Position numbers and translations under genes: made by a program. Positions 1 to 7,794 of a stretch of 64,000 nt of DNA are shown piece by piece. The notes below the pieces were generated by a model. It made no database searches, was not told where the DNA came from, and was given only the letters and a program-made list of their open reading frames with translations. Origin of the DNA: Treponema sp. Lineage in GTDB: Bacteria; Spirochaetota; Spirochaetia; Treponematales; Breznakiellaceae. Location: assembly GCA_031254315.1 (NCBI GenBank), contig JAIRUQ010000007.1, forward strand, positions 1-64,000, written 5' to 3'. Position 1 is the stretch's first letter. Every line of letters starts with the position of its first letter.

Positions 1-57
1 TTTCTTTCTGATTGTTCTTGGCAATATATTGGATTAAATGCCGAAAATAAAAGTACT

Positions 58-501
58 ATGATGACTAAAACCGCCAAAACGGCTATATTTCTCATTAATA
101 TGAGAATAACGGTGAAACGCATAATTGGTCAATTAACCTGTGCTTTATTTTTTCTTCTCTGCTTTTTGGTATTATGTACCTGTACAGTAAGGAAAGAAGA
201 AGCCCCCCTCATTCCGCCCGAAACCTCCCCCCTGTCAGGAGAGTACATAGGTTTTGGAGTGATAACCGACTCATTCACCCATGTTACCGCAGACCCTTCG
301 GAGATAAGCCCTTCTCTCGGCTATCTGCGGCGCGGCTCCCTTGTTAAGATAATAAGGCGGCAGACTATCAAAACTCAGGAGGGGTTTATTTCTTGGGTTT
401 TTACAGACGGAAACCAGCAGGGCTGGCTTAAAGAAGAGGTTATGGATATTTACACCAACGAAAGTCAGGCAAAAACAGCATCGGAGTCCACGCCTAAGTG
501 A
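58..501 (+). CDS. Putative lipoprotein with SH3-like C-terminal region
   Basis: ORF with hydrophobic N-terminus followed by Cys (LCTCTVRKEE); C-terminal GSLVKIIRR...GWLKEE resembles SH3b-type domains; overlaps next gene by GTGA. Confidence 0.6.
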   Translation: MMTKTAKTAIFLINMRITVKRIIGQLTCALFFLLCFLVLCTCTVRKEEAPLIPPETSPLSGEYIGFGVITDSFTHVTADPSEISPSLGYLRRGSLVKIIRRQTIKTQEGFISWVFTDGNQQGWLKEEVMDIYTNESQAKTASESTPK

Positions 502-1205
502 ATACGATTCTCCTCTTTGTAGTCCCCCCGATAGCAGGCGCGATAATCGCCTTTGTTACCAATGTAATCGCTATAAAGATGCTTTTTCGTCCGCTTAAAG
601 AAGTGCGTATTTTTGGGATAAGGGTTCCCTTTACCCCCGGCGTTCTGCCAAGACAGCGTGAAAAACTCGCTCAAAACATAGGGGCGATGGTTGAACGTGA
701 GCTAATCACACCGGAAGTTTTAAGGAGCCGCCTTGCCGAAGTTGATATAGGAAACTTTTCAGGCGTTATTCTAGATTTCCTTCGCAGTAATGAGATTCGC
801 AAAGAGCTTGAGTCAAAGGGGCGCATACTTTTGCGCGGCGTTTTTCAGAAACTGAACACATTTCAAAGGCTTTTTGTCTCTGCTGGACAGTACGATCAAA
901 CCCTTGAAAAGAAAATGCCCGAAATTATTAATGAATTAATTGTTAGTATAGAAACCTTACTACAGCAGGACAATGTAAAAAAAAGAATACTTTCCGCAGT
1001 TGACGGAAAAGTTGAAGACGTACTTGCTTCGCTCGATATAAAAACCATCGTCTCCCAAAGAATTGACTCGCTTGATATGTTGAGGGTTGAAAGGATCATC
1101 CTTGATATAATGTCAAATCAATTTAAGTGGATATATATCTTCGGCGGCATTCTTGGCTTTTTTATAGGTTTGTTTCAAGCGGGGCTTACTTACTTTCTTA
1201 GGTAA
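498..1205 (+). CDS. DUF445 family membrane protein
   Basis: GTG start overlapping upstream stop; PPIAGAIIAFVTNVIAIKMLFRPLKEVRIFGIRVPFTPGVLPRQREKLAQNIG is a typical DUF445 N-terminus. Confidence 0.85.
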   Translation: MNTILLFVVPPIAGAIIAFVTNVIAIKMLFRPLKEVRIFGIRVPFTPGVLPRQREKLAQNIGAMVERELITPEVLRSRLAEVDIGNFSGVILDFLRSNEIRKELESKGRILLRGVFQKLNTFQRLFVSAGQYDQTLEKKMPEIINELIVSIETLLQQDNVKKRILSAVDGKVEDVLASLDIKTIVSQRIDSLDMLRVERIILDIMSNQFKWIYIFGGILGFFIGLFQAGLTYFLR

Positions 1206-1225
1206 TAGGCTGAAACACCCAAAAT

Positions 1226-1325
1226 ACTCACACAAAGGCACGAAGGCGCAAAGGCGCAAAGGGAAGAAGAAGGAAAATTCTCTGCTCTCTTCTCCTTCTT
1301 TGTGCCTTCGTGCCTTTGTGTGAAA
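1226..1325. repeat. Dispersed inverted repeat, family B (CACAAAGGCACGAAGGC arms)
   Basis: CACACAAAGGCACGAAGGCGCAAAG...CTTTGTGCCTTCGTGCCTTTGTGTG. Confidence 0.8.
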
Positions 1326-1338
1326 CAATCTTGTAGAC

Positions 1339-2382
1339 TCAGCCTAACTGTCCGCAGGCTCCCATTACGGAGCGTCCTTTGTGAAGGCGCTTTGTTACTT
1401 TTAATTTTCTGCTTTCAAGCATTTGTATAAAATCTTTTACCTCTTTTTCTGAGGGCTCCGCTAACGGTTTGCCGTTGAACTCAAGCTCCGCGACAGGATT
1501 CCACGGTATGATGTTTATAACGGTATCAAGTCCCTTGGCGAACTCCGCGATAGAGTCAGCGTCTTTTTCACGGCAGTTAATCTGACTGAACAATGGCACT
1601 TCAAGAGTGATCCTGCCGCCGCCATTACGTTGGTAAAGTAACAGATATTCCTTTACTTTTTCAAGAGGGTTGGCGTTTGTTACAGGCATCAGAAGACGGC
1701 GGAGAGGCTCGTCCGCTGTTGTCAGCGAGAGGGCGAGGCGTACAACCGGTCCGTTTTGAGCAAGGTCAAAAAGACCGCCGCATATTCCGCAGGTAGAGAT
1801 CGTTATCCTGCGCAGAGAAAAATTTATTCCTTTTTTGTCGTTTAAAATGAGGATGGCTTTTCTTAAATTGGGAAGATTTAATAACGGCTCGCCCATGCCC
1901 ATCACGACGATATTATCTATGATGTGCCCTGAGTTTCCCGTCGCCTTTTCATTACGCAGGTGTAAAAACTGTTCGACTATTTCAGCGCAGTCCAAATTAC
2001 GCTTAAACCCAAGCGAGCCGGTCTTACAGAAGACGCACCCTGCCGGACATCCTACTTGTGTAGAAATACAGGCTGTAAGGCGTTTTTTCCCGTCGCTTAA
2101 AAGCACCGACTCAATTTTTGCCTCGTCTTTAAGTGAAAGGACGATCTTCTTTGTCTGTCCGTCCTCAAGACGGTTTATTACATTGCTTGAAAAAAGACAG
2201 AACTTTTCTTTTAATTCATTTTGCAGGGAGAGCGGGATGTTGGTCATCTCCTCAAAAGAGGTTATTCCCCTCGCTACCCAAGAAAAAATTTGAGAGGCGC
2301 GGAATTGCGGACCGGACGGAAGTAATTCTTTAATTTCATTAAGGGTTAAACCCGCAAGCGCTATCTTCATTCTTTCCAACAT
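1339..2382 (-). CDS. rlmN: 23S rRNA (adenine(2503)-C(2))-methyltransferase RlmN
   Basis: Radical SAM CxxxCxxC motif (CPAGCVFCKTG), GMGEPLLN, C-terminal SVMGACGQL. Confidence 0.95.
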   Translation of the reverse strand: MLERMKIALAGLTLNEIKELLPSGPQFRASQIFSWVARGITSFEEMTNIPLSLQNELKEKFCLFSSNVINRLEDGQTKKIVLSLKDEAKIESVLLSDGKKRLTACISTQVGCPAGCVFCKTGSLGFKRNLDCAEIVEQFLHLRNEKATGNSGHIIDNIVVMGMGEPLLNLPNLRKAILILNDKKGINFSLRRITISTCGICGGLFDLAQNGPVVRLALSLTTADEPLRRLLMPVTNANPLEKVKEYLLLYQRNGGGRITLEVPLFSQINCREKDADSIAEFAKGLDTVINIIPWNPVAELEFNGKPLAEPSEKEVKDFIQMLESRKLKVTKRLHKGRSVMGACGQLG

Positions 2383-2399
2383 TTATAAGAAGAAGATTA

Positions 2400-2690
2400 A
2401 CCACGGAGGACACGGAGTTACACGGAGGAAGAGGAAGAAAACTAATCAGATATCCTTCTTTACCTGTGGTTAATCCTATCTTCTCTTTATTCTTCCTCCG
2501 TGTTCTCCGTGCCCGGCGCATTACTCAGGCTAAAGCCCTCGCGCCTTATTCATCTTTGTAACGTTTTTTGTGCGCCACGCCATGCTGATTTATTCAGCAA
2601 CATGGCTTTGCCATGAATACTTGGGCGTGTGGTTTTCTTCTCTTTCTTCTTCCTCCGTGTTCTCCGTGTCCTCCGTGGTTCCTCTTATCT
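2400..2690. repeat. Composite repeat: family A CACGGAGG arms enclosing a family C structured element
   Basis: AACCACGGAGGACACGGAG ... CTCCGTGTCCTCCGTGGTT, with ACTCAGGCTAAAGCCCTCGCGCC...GGGCGTGTGG inside. Confidence 0.8.
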
Positions 2691-2704
2691 TCTCTTTTTC
2701 ATTT

Positions 2705-3802
2705 TTACTTAACTTTTATTCCGAGTTTTTGAAAGTCTTCAATCACTTCGGCGGACTTTTGTTTATTGCCCATTTTTAAGTAGCAGTCGGAAAGTTCTGT
2801 ATAAAAACGGTGGTTTTTGTTGTCCTGCTGAATTAGGCGCTTTAAGGAAATAACAGCATCGTCGTATTTTCCCTGTTCTTTGGCAATAAGGGCAAGCCCC
2901 ATAACGGCGTAAGTGTCAAATTCAATGTTTAAGGCGTTTTCGTAAAATTTCTTGGCGTTCTCATAATCTTTTATATTGCGGTAAGCGTCGCCTGTACGAG
3001 TCAGTATCATTTTGTTTCTTGGGTCTTGGTCAAGGATTCGCTGATAATATTCAAGGGATTGTTCTACTTTGTTCATGCCGCGGTAACAATCTGCAAGACC
3101 GAAAAGCGCGTAGAAGTTGTGCTTTTCACTTTTAATTGCCGCTTCAAAATACTGAACGCCTTCGCTGAATGTTTTTAATTTTCTGTGGCAGTTACCAATT
3201 GAAGTAAGAACGCGAATATCAACTTCTTCAAATCCGTTTTTCATCATCCTTTCCCAATAGGAAAGCGCCTCCCTGTATTCCTTAAAATCGTAGTGAAGAT
3301 GTCCCAATCCTATAATCGCGTAGGCGTTGGTTTCTTCCATTTCAAGAACTTTTTTGTAGATTGCCTTTGAATTAACAAAATCACGAACCTTCCTGTAAGC
3401 GTCCGCTATTCTTGTAAGTACCGTAATGTTTCTTCCGTCATGAAGCAGATACTGCTCCCAGATTTCAATAGCTTTTTGATACTGATTCATCGCCTTGTAA
3501 CAGTCCGCAAGACCGAATAAAGCGTAGTTGTTGCCGGGGTGGTGGGTAAGGCATCTCTGGTAATATTTGACAGCTTCGCGAATAGAGCCCATTTTGCGCG
3601 TAGCGTCTCCCATGCCTACAAGGGCATAGTTGTTGTTCTCGTCAACCAAAAGAATTCTTGTAAAGCAGTCAATGGCATCGCTGACTTTGTTCTCTTTAAG
3701 CAGTTGATACCCTGTTTTTGAAATTTCCGATATTTTTTGAGATTCAGCGGAATGGCTAATGTCTTTAAAGTCAGTCATTTTTAATTTCCTGTTCTTCCTC
3801 AA
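2705..3802 (-). CDS. TPR-repeat protein
   Basis: Repeated YALxGLADCYR...LTRxGDAYR units typical of tetratricopeptide repeats. Confidence 0.85.
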   Translation of the reverse strand: MRKNRKLKMTDFKDISHSAESQKISEISKTGYQLLKENKVSDAIDCFTRILLVDENNNYALVGMGDATRKMGSIREAVKYYQRCLTHHPGNNYALFGLADCYKAMNQYQKAIEIWEQYLLHDGRNITVLTRIADAYRKVRDFVNSKAIYKKVLEMEETNAYAIIGLGHLHYDFKEYREALSYWERMMKNGFEEVDIRVLTSIGNCHRKLKTFSEGVQYFEAAIKSEKHNFYALFGLADCYRGMNKVEQSLEYYQRILDQDPRNKMILTRTGDAYRNIKDYENAKKFYENALNIEFDTYAVMGLALIAKEQGKYDDAVISLKRLIQQDNKNHRFYTELSDCYLKMGNKQKSAEVIEDFQKLGIKVK

Positions 3803-4154
3803 GAATGACGTCTTTTTCCATCATCTCATCATCCTCATGAAGCATACTTTGCAAAACAAAGGCAAGTTTCTCAACTAACGGTCCCGACTTCTTACGGTCG
3901 GGAGCTATCCAGTACATCTTCAAAGCCTCAAGCGGTCTGTCCTTGGACTTGTAAAAATCCCCAACTCTGGCAAGACCGTCAGAATAGCCCGTCGTCATGA
4001 AAACCCGTCTTGCTCCTTCAATGTCCCCTTCATTAAACTTCTGGTTGCCCTTACGGTTTAACGCCGCCTTCTGGGGACCTTCCATCGGCGAAGGTTCAGT
4101 TACTTTTATGAACGCATTTTCATCATCAAATTTTTTTAATATTTTTTCATCCAT
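3771..4154 (-). CDS. Hypothetical protein (start re-assigned to MDEKIL)
   Basis: The 4220 start in the ORF track would translate a hairpin leader; ATG GAT GAA AAA at 4154 follows it directly. Confidence 0.55.
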   Translation of the reverse strand: MDEKILKKFDDENAFIKVTEPSPMEGPQKAALNRKGNQKFNEGDIEGARRVFMTTGYSDGLARVGDFYKSKDRPLEALKMYWIAPDRKKSGPLVEKLAFVLQSMLHEDDEMMEKDVILEEEQEIKND

Positions 4155-4160
4155 ATTTTT

Positions 4161-4217
4161 TTGCAGGTCTTGTTTGAGAACCAATCCGAACCGTAGGTTC
4201 GAAGTTCCAAACAAGAC
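4161..4217 (-). promoter_or_regulatory. Leader hairpin related to the third hairpin at 61580
   Basis: GGTCTTGTTTG...GAACC...GGTTC...CAAACAAGACC immediately upstream of the 4154 start. Confidence 0.6.
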
Positions 4218-4236
4218 CATAGTATATTATCCGCTA

Positions 4237-4779
4237 TTATTTTGAAAAAAACAAGAAGAAATCTACAACAGATCTGCCGTATTGACGGGAGTCGGTTTTT
4301 TCAAGATTGGGAATATCCGCCTTTAAATAGTCAGGTCTTGGGCGGTGTATTAAAATACGGCTCCCGTTTGCCACAAGGCTTGAGTCGGCTATTTTGGCAA
4401 CCAATTCCCATTTGAATTTATAGGGAAACGGAGGGTCAAGGAAAATCATATCAAAGGCTGTTTTGGCTCGTTTTATATAAAGTTCAGCTGGAATAAAATG
4501 GCAGTTAATCCGGCAGGGAGAAATTGAGACATTGTCTAGGAGCATTTTTCTCTTTTGTTTGTCCTGTTCAACAGCTTCGATTAAGGACGCGCCCCGTGAA
4601 GCCGCTTCCAGAGCGATAATCCCCGAACCGGAAAAAATATCAAGGAAGGAAAGCCCAGTTAAATCTCCAAGACAGCCAAAAACAGATTCGCGCATCTTGT
4701 CCATGCTTGGTCTGATTTCAGAGGACCCCAAAGGACAGTCAACTATTCTTCCTCGAAGGAGACCGCCTGTTATTCTCAT
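4237..4779 (-). CDS. rsmD: 16S rRNA (guanine(966)-N(2))-methyltransferase RsmD
   Basis: MRITGGLLRGR, FLDIFSGSGIIALEAASRGA, MIFLDPPFP motifs. Confidence 0.92.
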   Translation of the reverse strand: MRITGGLLRGRIVDCPLGSSEIRPSMDKMRESVFGCLGDLTGLSFLDIFSGSGIIALEAASRGASLIEAVEQDKQKRKMLLDNVSISPCRINCHFIPAELYIKRAKTAFDMIFLDPPFPYKFKWELVAKIADSSLVANGSRILIHRPRPDYLKADIPNLEKTDSRQYGRSVVDFFLFFSK

Positions 4780-4805
4780 GTTAATTTTCCTCCGGCAGAG
4801 GAGGT

Positions 4806-5249
4806 TTACACGCTTCCAAGAAGACCGTTAAGTTCCGCATGGCTTACTACAGGCTCGGCTGTGGCATGTTCTGTCGGTTCATAAGAATCTTCGATTTGTT
4901 TTTGTCTTTTTTGACTGTCTTTTCTCAATTTAATTATCAAATTCGGCATTTCAGGGAAAAGGGCAGGGGAGAAAGGGCTTGAATTGCTTGAAATTTCGTT
5001 CAATATCTGACCAAATTGCCATTCTGCGTCAAGAATATTGTCCGCTTCAGTTTCACGATCGAGGAATTTAAGGTTTTCAACGAATTTTTCAGCCAGTATT
5101 TCCAGAACAGACGCGATAAATTCAAGATCGATCATAGTTTGACGGTAAAAGATAACTGAGTCGGTATCAAGTTGCATAAGGTCGCGGAGCATCCTTATTC
5201 TGACATTTAATATAAAGATTGTATCTTCAAAATTTACACGTTTATTCAT
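4806..5249 (-). CDS. Conserved hypothetical protein
   Basis: ORF with coding-like composition between annotated genes; no domain recognised. Confidence 0.6.
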   Translation of the reverse strand: MNKRVNFEDTIFILNVRIRMLRDLMQLDTDSVIFYRQTMIDLEFIASVLEILAEKFVENLKFLDRETEADNILDAEWQFGQILNEISSNSSPFSPALFPEMPNLIIKLRKDSQKRQKQIEDSYEPTEHATAEPVVSHAELNGLLGSV

Positions 5250-5343
5250 GATATTATTATAATTATCGGATATAAAGACTTAAAATGAAAGCCTTTTAGT
5301 CAATTTGCCCCTAGTATTTAGAAGGATAACCCCTAAGGAGCGG

Positions 5344-5373
5344 TTGACATTATGTCGATATAATTTCTATAAT
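5344..5373 (+). promoter_or_regulatory. Sigma70-type promoter
   Basis: TTGACA (5344-5349), 18 nt, TATAAT (5368-5373), upstream of the 5399 start. Confidence 0.65.
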
Positions 5374-5398
5374 AATATAAGGGATTCAAGAGGGGAAA

Positions 5399-6631
5399 AT
5401 GGCCGCGCCGCTACAACTAGCATTTGTTAATTTTGCCGCGAAATCATATATCATTGTCGAAGGCAAAAAAAACGCTGACAGATTTTTTATTATCCGCTCC
5501 GGAAAGGTAAGGCTGTCAAGGGAAGTGCAGATTGTCGCTGAAGAAAAAGGCGATACCTTAGGTCCCGGCGATTTTTTCGGCGTAGTTTCTACCATGTCCG
5601 GCAACAGCCATATCGAGACCGCCATGGCTGTTACTGATGTTACGCTTATCTCTGTCCAAAAAGACCAGTTCAGCCAGCTTATTCAGGGCAACGCTCCTAT
5701 AGCTATGAAAATTATTTTGCAGTTCTCACAAAGAATGCGCTATCTGGACGAAGCCCTTACAAGTATTACATTAAAAAATAAAGCCGAGGAAGACCCAAGC
5801 CATATCTTTAATGTTGGCGAATACTACGCCAAACACAACCAGTACAATCAGGCTTTTTACGCGTATCAAAAATACATAAAATGCTGTCCAAAAGGCGAGA
5901 ATGTACAGGCCGCCATTGAACGGTTAAAAAAAATCGCCCCGTATGTCAAAAGTCTTCCGCCTGTTTTTAAACCGGGAGAGATGGTTCGCTCTTATGCCAA
6001 GGACTCAATAGTTTTCTGCGAAGGCGAGCCGGGAGACGAGCTTTTTATCATTCAGAAGGGATCGGTTAAGATTATCAAAATCACAGATAACAACGAGATT
6101 CTTTTGGCGGTGTTAAAAACAGGGGATATTTTTGGGGAAATGGCTCTTTTGGAATCCAAGCCCCGTGCGGCAGGAGCGGTTGCTTATGAAGACTGTCAGC
6201 TTATGGCTGTAAACAGGGAAAACTTCAAACAGATGATCCAGTCCCAGCCTCAGCTTATCGCACGCCTTACAACCCTTTTGTCAGAGAGGATATGGCTCAT
6301 TTATAAACAGCTTTCCAATACACAAATTATTGATCCGATTGGGCGAATGTATAATATGCTGTTAATACAGCTTGAAAAGAAAAGAATTAACTTTGCCTCC
6401 ACAACAAATTATTCATTTGACTTTGGGCTTAAAGAGCTTACCAATATGGTTGGGCTTTCTCAGGGAGACGGAACGATATACGGCAAGAAATTTATGGAAA
6501 ATCGCGGTTTACAGATAATGAACGACAAGATTTTTGTTAAAGATGTAAATGAAATTATCAAACAAAACGAGTATTACAAAAAAATGCAACAGTTGGAAAA
6601 AGCCCGGCAGGTAAAAAATATTACAGCTTGA
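5399..6631 (+). CDS. Crp/Fnr-like regulator with two cyclic-nucleotide-binding domains
   Basis: Two CNB-like segments (DRFFIIRSGKVRLS..., DELFIIQKGSVKIIK...GDIFGEMALLESKPRAA), TPR-like linker, C-terminal helix-turn-helix-like region. Confidence 0.8.
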   Translation: MAAPLQLAFVNFAAKSYIIVEGKKNADRFFIIRSGKVRLSREVQIVAEEKGDTLGPGDFFGVVSTMSGNSHIETAMAVTDVTLISVQKDQFSQLIQGNAPIAMKIILQFSQRMRYLDEALTSITLKNKAEEDPSHIFNVGEYYAKHNQYNQAFYAYQKYIKCCPKGENVQAAIERLKKIAPYVKSLPPVFKPGEMVRSYAKDSIVFCEGEPGDELFIIQKGSVKIIKITDNNEILLAVLKTGDIFGEMALLESKPRAAGAVAYEDCQLMAVNRENFKQMIQSQPQLIARLTTLLSERIWLIYKQLSNTQIIDPIGRMYNMLLIQLEKKRINFASTTNYSFDFGLKELTNMVGLSQGDGTIYGKKFMENRGLQIMNDKIFVKDVNEIIKQNEYYKKMQQLEKARQVKNITA

Positions 6632-6669
6632 CCTTTCTCAAAAGGCAAAAATGACCGATAATATAGATA

Positions 6670-7227
6670 ATGAGCCATAAATGGATAATTTTCGCTTTTT
6701 TACTCTCTTTATTACTTTTGCCGCTCTTTGGGCAGGAAACTCAAGCCGCCTCTGATTCAGCCGTCGAACTGCCCCGGCAGTTTCGCCAGATTTCCCTTGG
6801 AATGAGCCTTGACGATCTAAAGACCACTCTTTTAAATGACAATTATTTTCATTTCCGGGGCGATAGGGATGTCTCCCTCCTGCCCGCAAGGGAGCAGAGT
6901 CTTGTTGAAACTACAGGCTCCTCTTTTATAAGAAGGGCGTTTTTCCAGTTAAGGGACGGCGAGGTATTTATAATGGCTTTTACTCTTAACACGGCAATCA
7001 TCGATCATTATTCGGTATTTATGCAGTTTACGGAAAAATACGGAGAGCCTTCATATCTTGATCCAAGAATGGCAGTTTGGGAAACTGAAGAAACCAGAAT
7101 AGCGATTGAACGCCCTTTAACCGTAAAATACATCGACAAAGTTGTCTTTAACGATATTATTAACGAATCCGGTCTTATTGAGTCAGGTCATGTCCGTCTG
7201 AGGCAGGATTTCTTAAATGAATTCTAA
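6670..7227 (+). CDS. Exported hypothetical protein
   Basis: Signal peptide (FAFLLSLLLLPLFGQETQA) and coherent ORF. Confidence 0.6.
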   Translation: MSHKWIIFAFLLSLLLLPLFGQETQAASDSAVELPRQFRQISLGMSLDDLKTTLLNDNYFHFRGDRDVSLLPAREQSLVETTGSSFIRRAFFQLRDGEVFIMAFTLNTAIIDHYSVFMQFTEKYGEPSYLDPRMAVWETEETRIAIERPLTVKYIDKVVFNDIINESGLIESGHVRLRQDFLNEF

Positions 7228-7753
7228 GATAAAAATAGATATGAGATGTAAAGAAAGTAAGAATTTTACCACGGAGTTTCACGGAGAAAGAAGAAGAAAA
7301 TTATATAATTTAGTTATTTCTCTTTTAATAGTTAGTACTTTTTGTTTTAACATTTTATCATGCCAGTCGCAAAAACTAACTGTTCGGGAGATAATTATTG
7401 AGAGGGACGGGCAGACCATTGTAGTTGTAAAAGCGGAAATCGCTGTAACTCAAGAAGAGCGTAACAAGGGGTTAATGTACAGGAAAACCCTGCCGGACGG
7501 AGAAGGGATGTTTTTTGTTTTTGATAGGGATGAAGTACTGTCATTCTGGATGAAAAACACATCCATCCCCCTGTCCATAGCTTTTATAGCCTATGACGGC
7601 AGAATTGTCGAAATAAAAAACATGTACCCCCAAGACACAAATTCAGTCCAATCAGGGCGTTCAGTCCGCTACGCGCTAGAAGCTCCGCAGGGCTGGTTTT
7701 CCCGCGCCGGTGTAGCCATAGGAGATGTGGTCAATTTAGATTTTATCAATTGA
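7217..7753 (+). CDS. DUF192 family lipoprotein
   Basis: KAEIAVTQEERNKGLMYRKTLPDGEGMFFVFDRDEVLSFWMKNTSIPLSIAFI is DUF192; lipobox-like FNILSC after an unusual n-region. Confidence 0.85.
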   Translation: MNSKIKIDMRCKESKNFTTEFHGERRRKLYNLVISLLIVSTFCFNILSCQSQKLTVREIIIERDGQTIVVVKAEIAVTQEERNKGLMYRKTLPDGEGMFFVFDRDEVLSFWMKNTSIPLSIAFIAYDGRIVEIKNMYPQDTNSVQSGRSVRYALEAPQGWFSRAGVAIGDVVNLDFIN

Positions 7754-7794
7754 AAAATGTTGAAAAACAACTATAATTATATTGAGAGGTTTTT

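Noticed and set aside
1113-1328. 71-aa ORF MFHTKARRHKEGEESREFSFFFPLRLCAFVPLCEYF
   Set aside because: Translation of the family B inverted repeat, not a protein gene.
2339-2521. 60-aa ORF MRRARRTRRKNKEKIG...
   Set aside because: Translation of family A repeat sequence.
4190-4215. ggttcgaagttcc considered as a tRNA T-arm
   Set aside because: It is part of a leader hairpin; no acceptor stem, anticodon arm or CCA context could be drawn.
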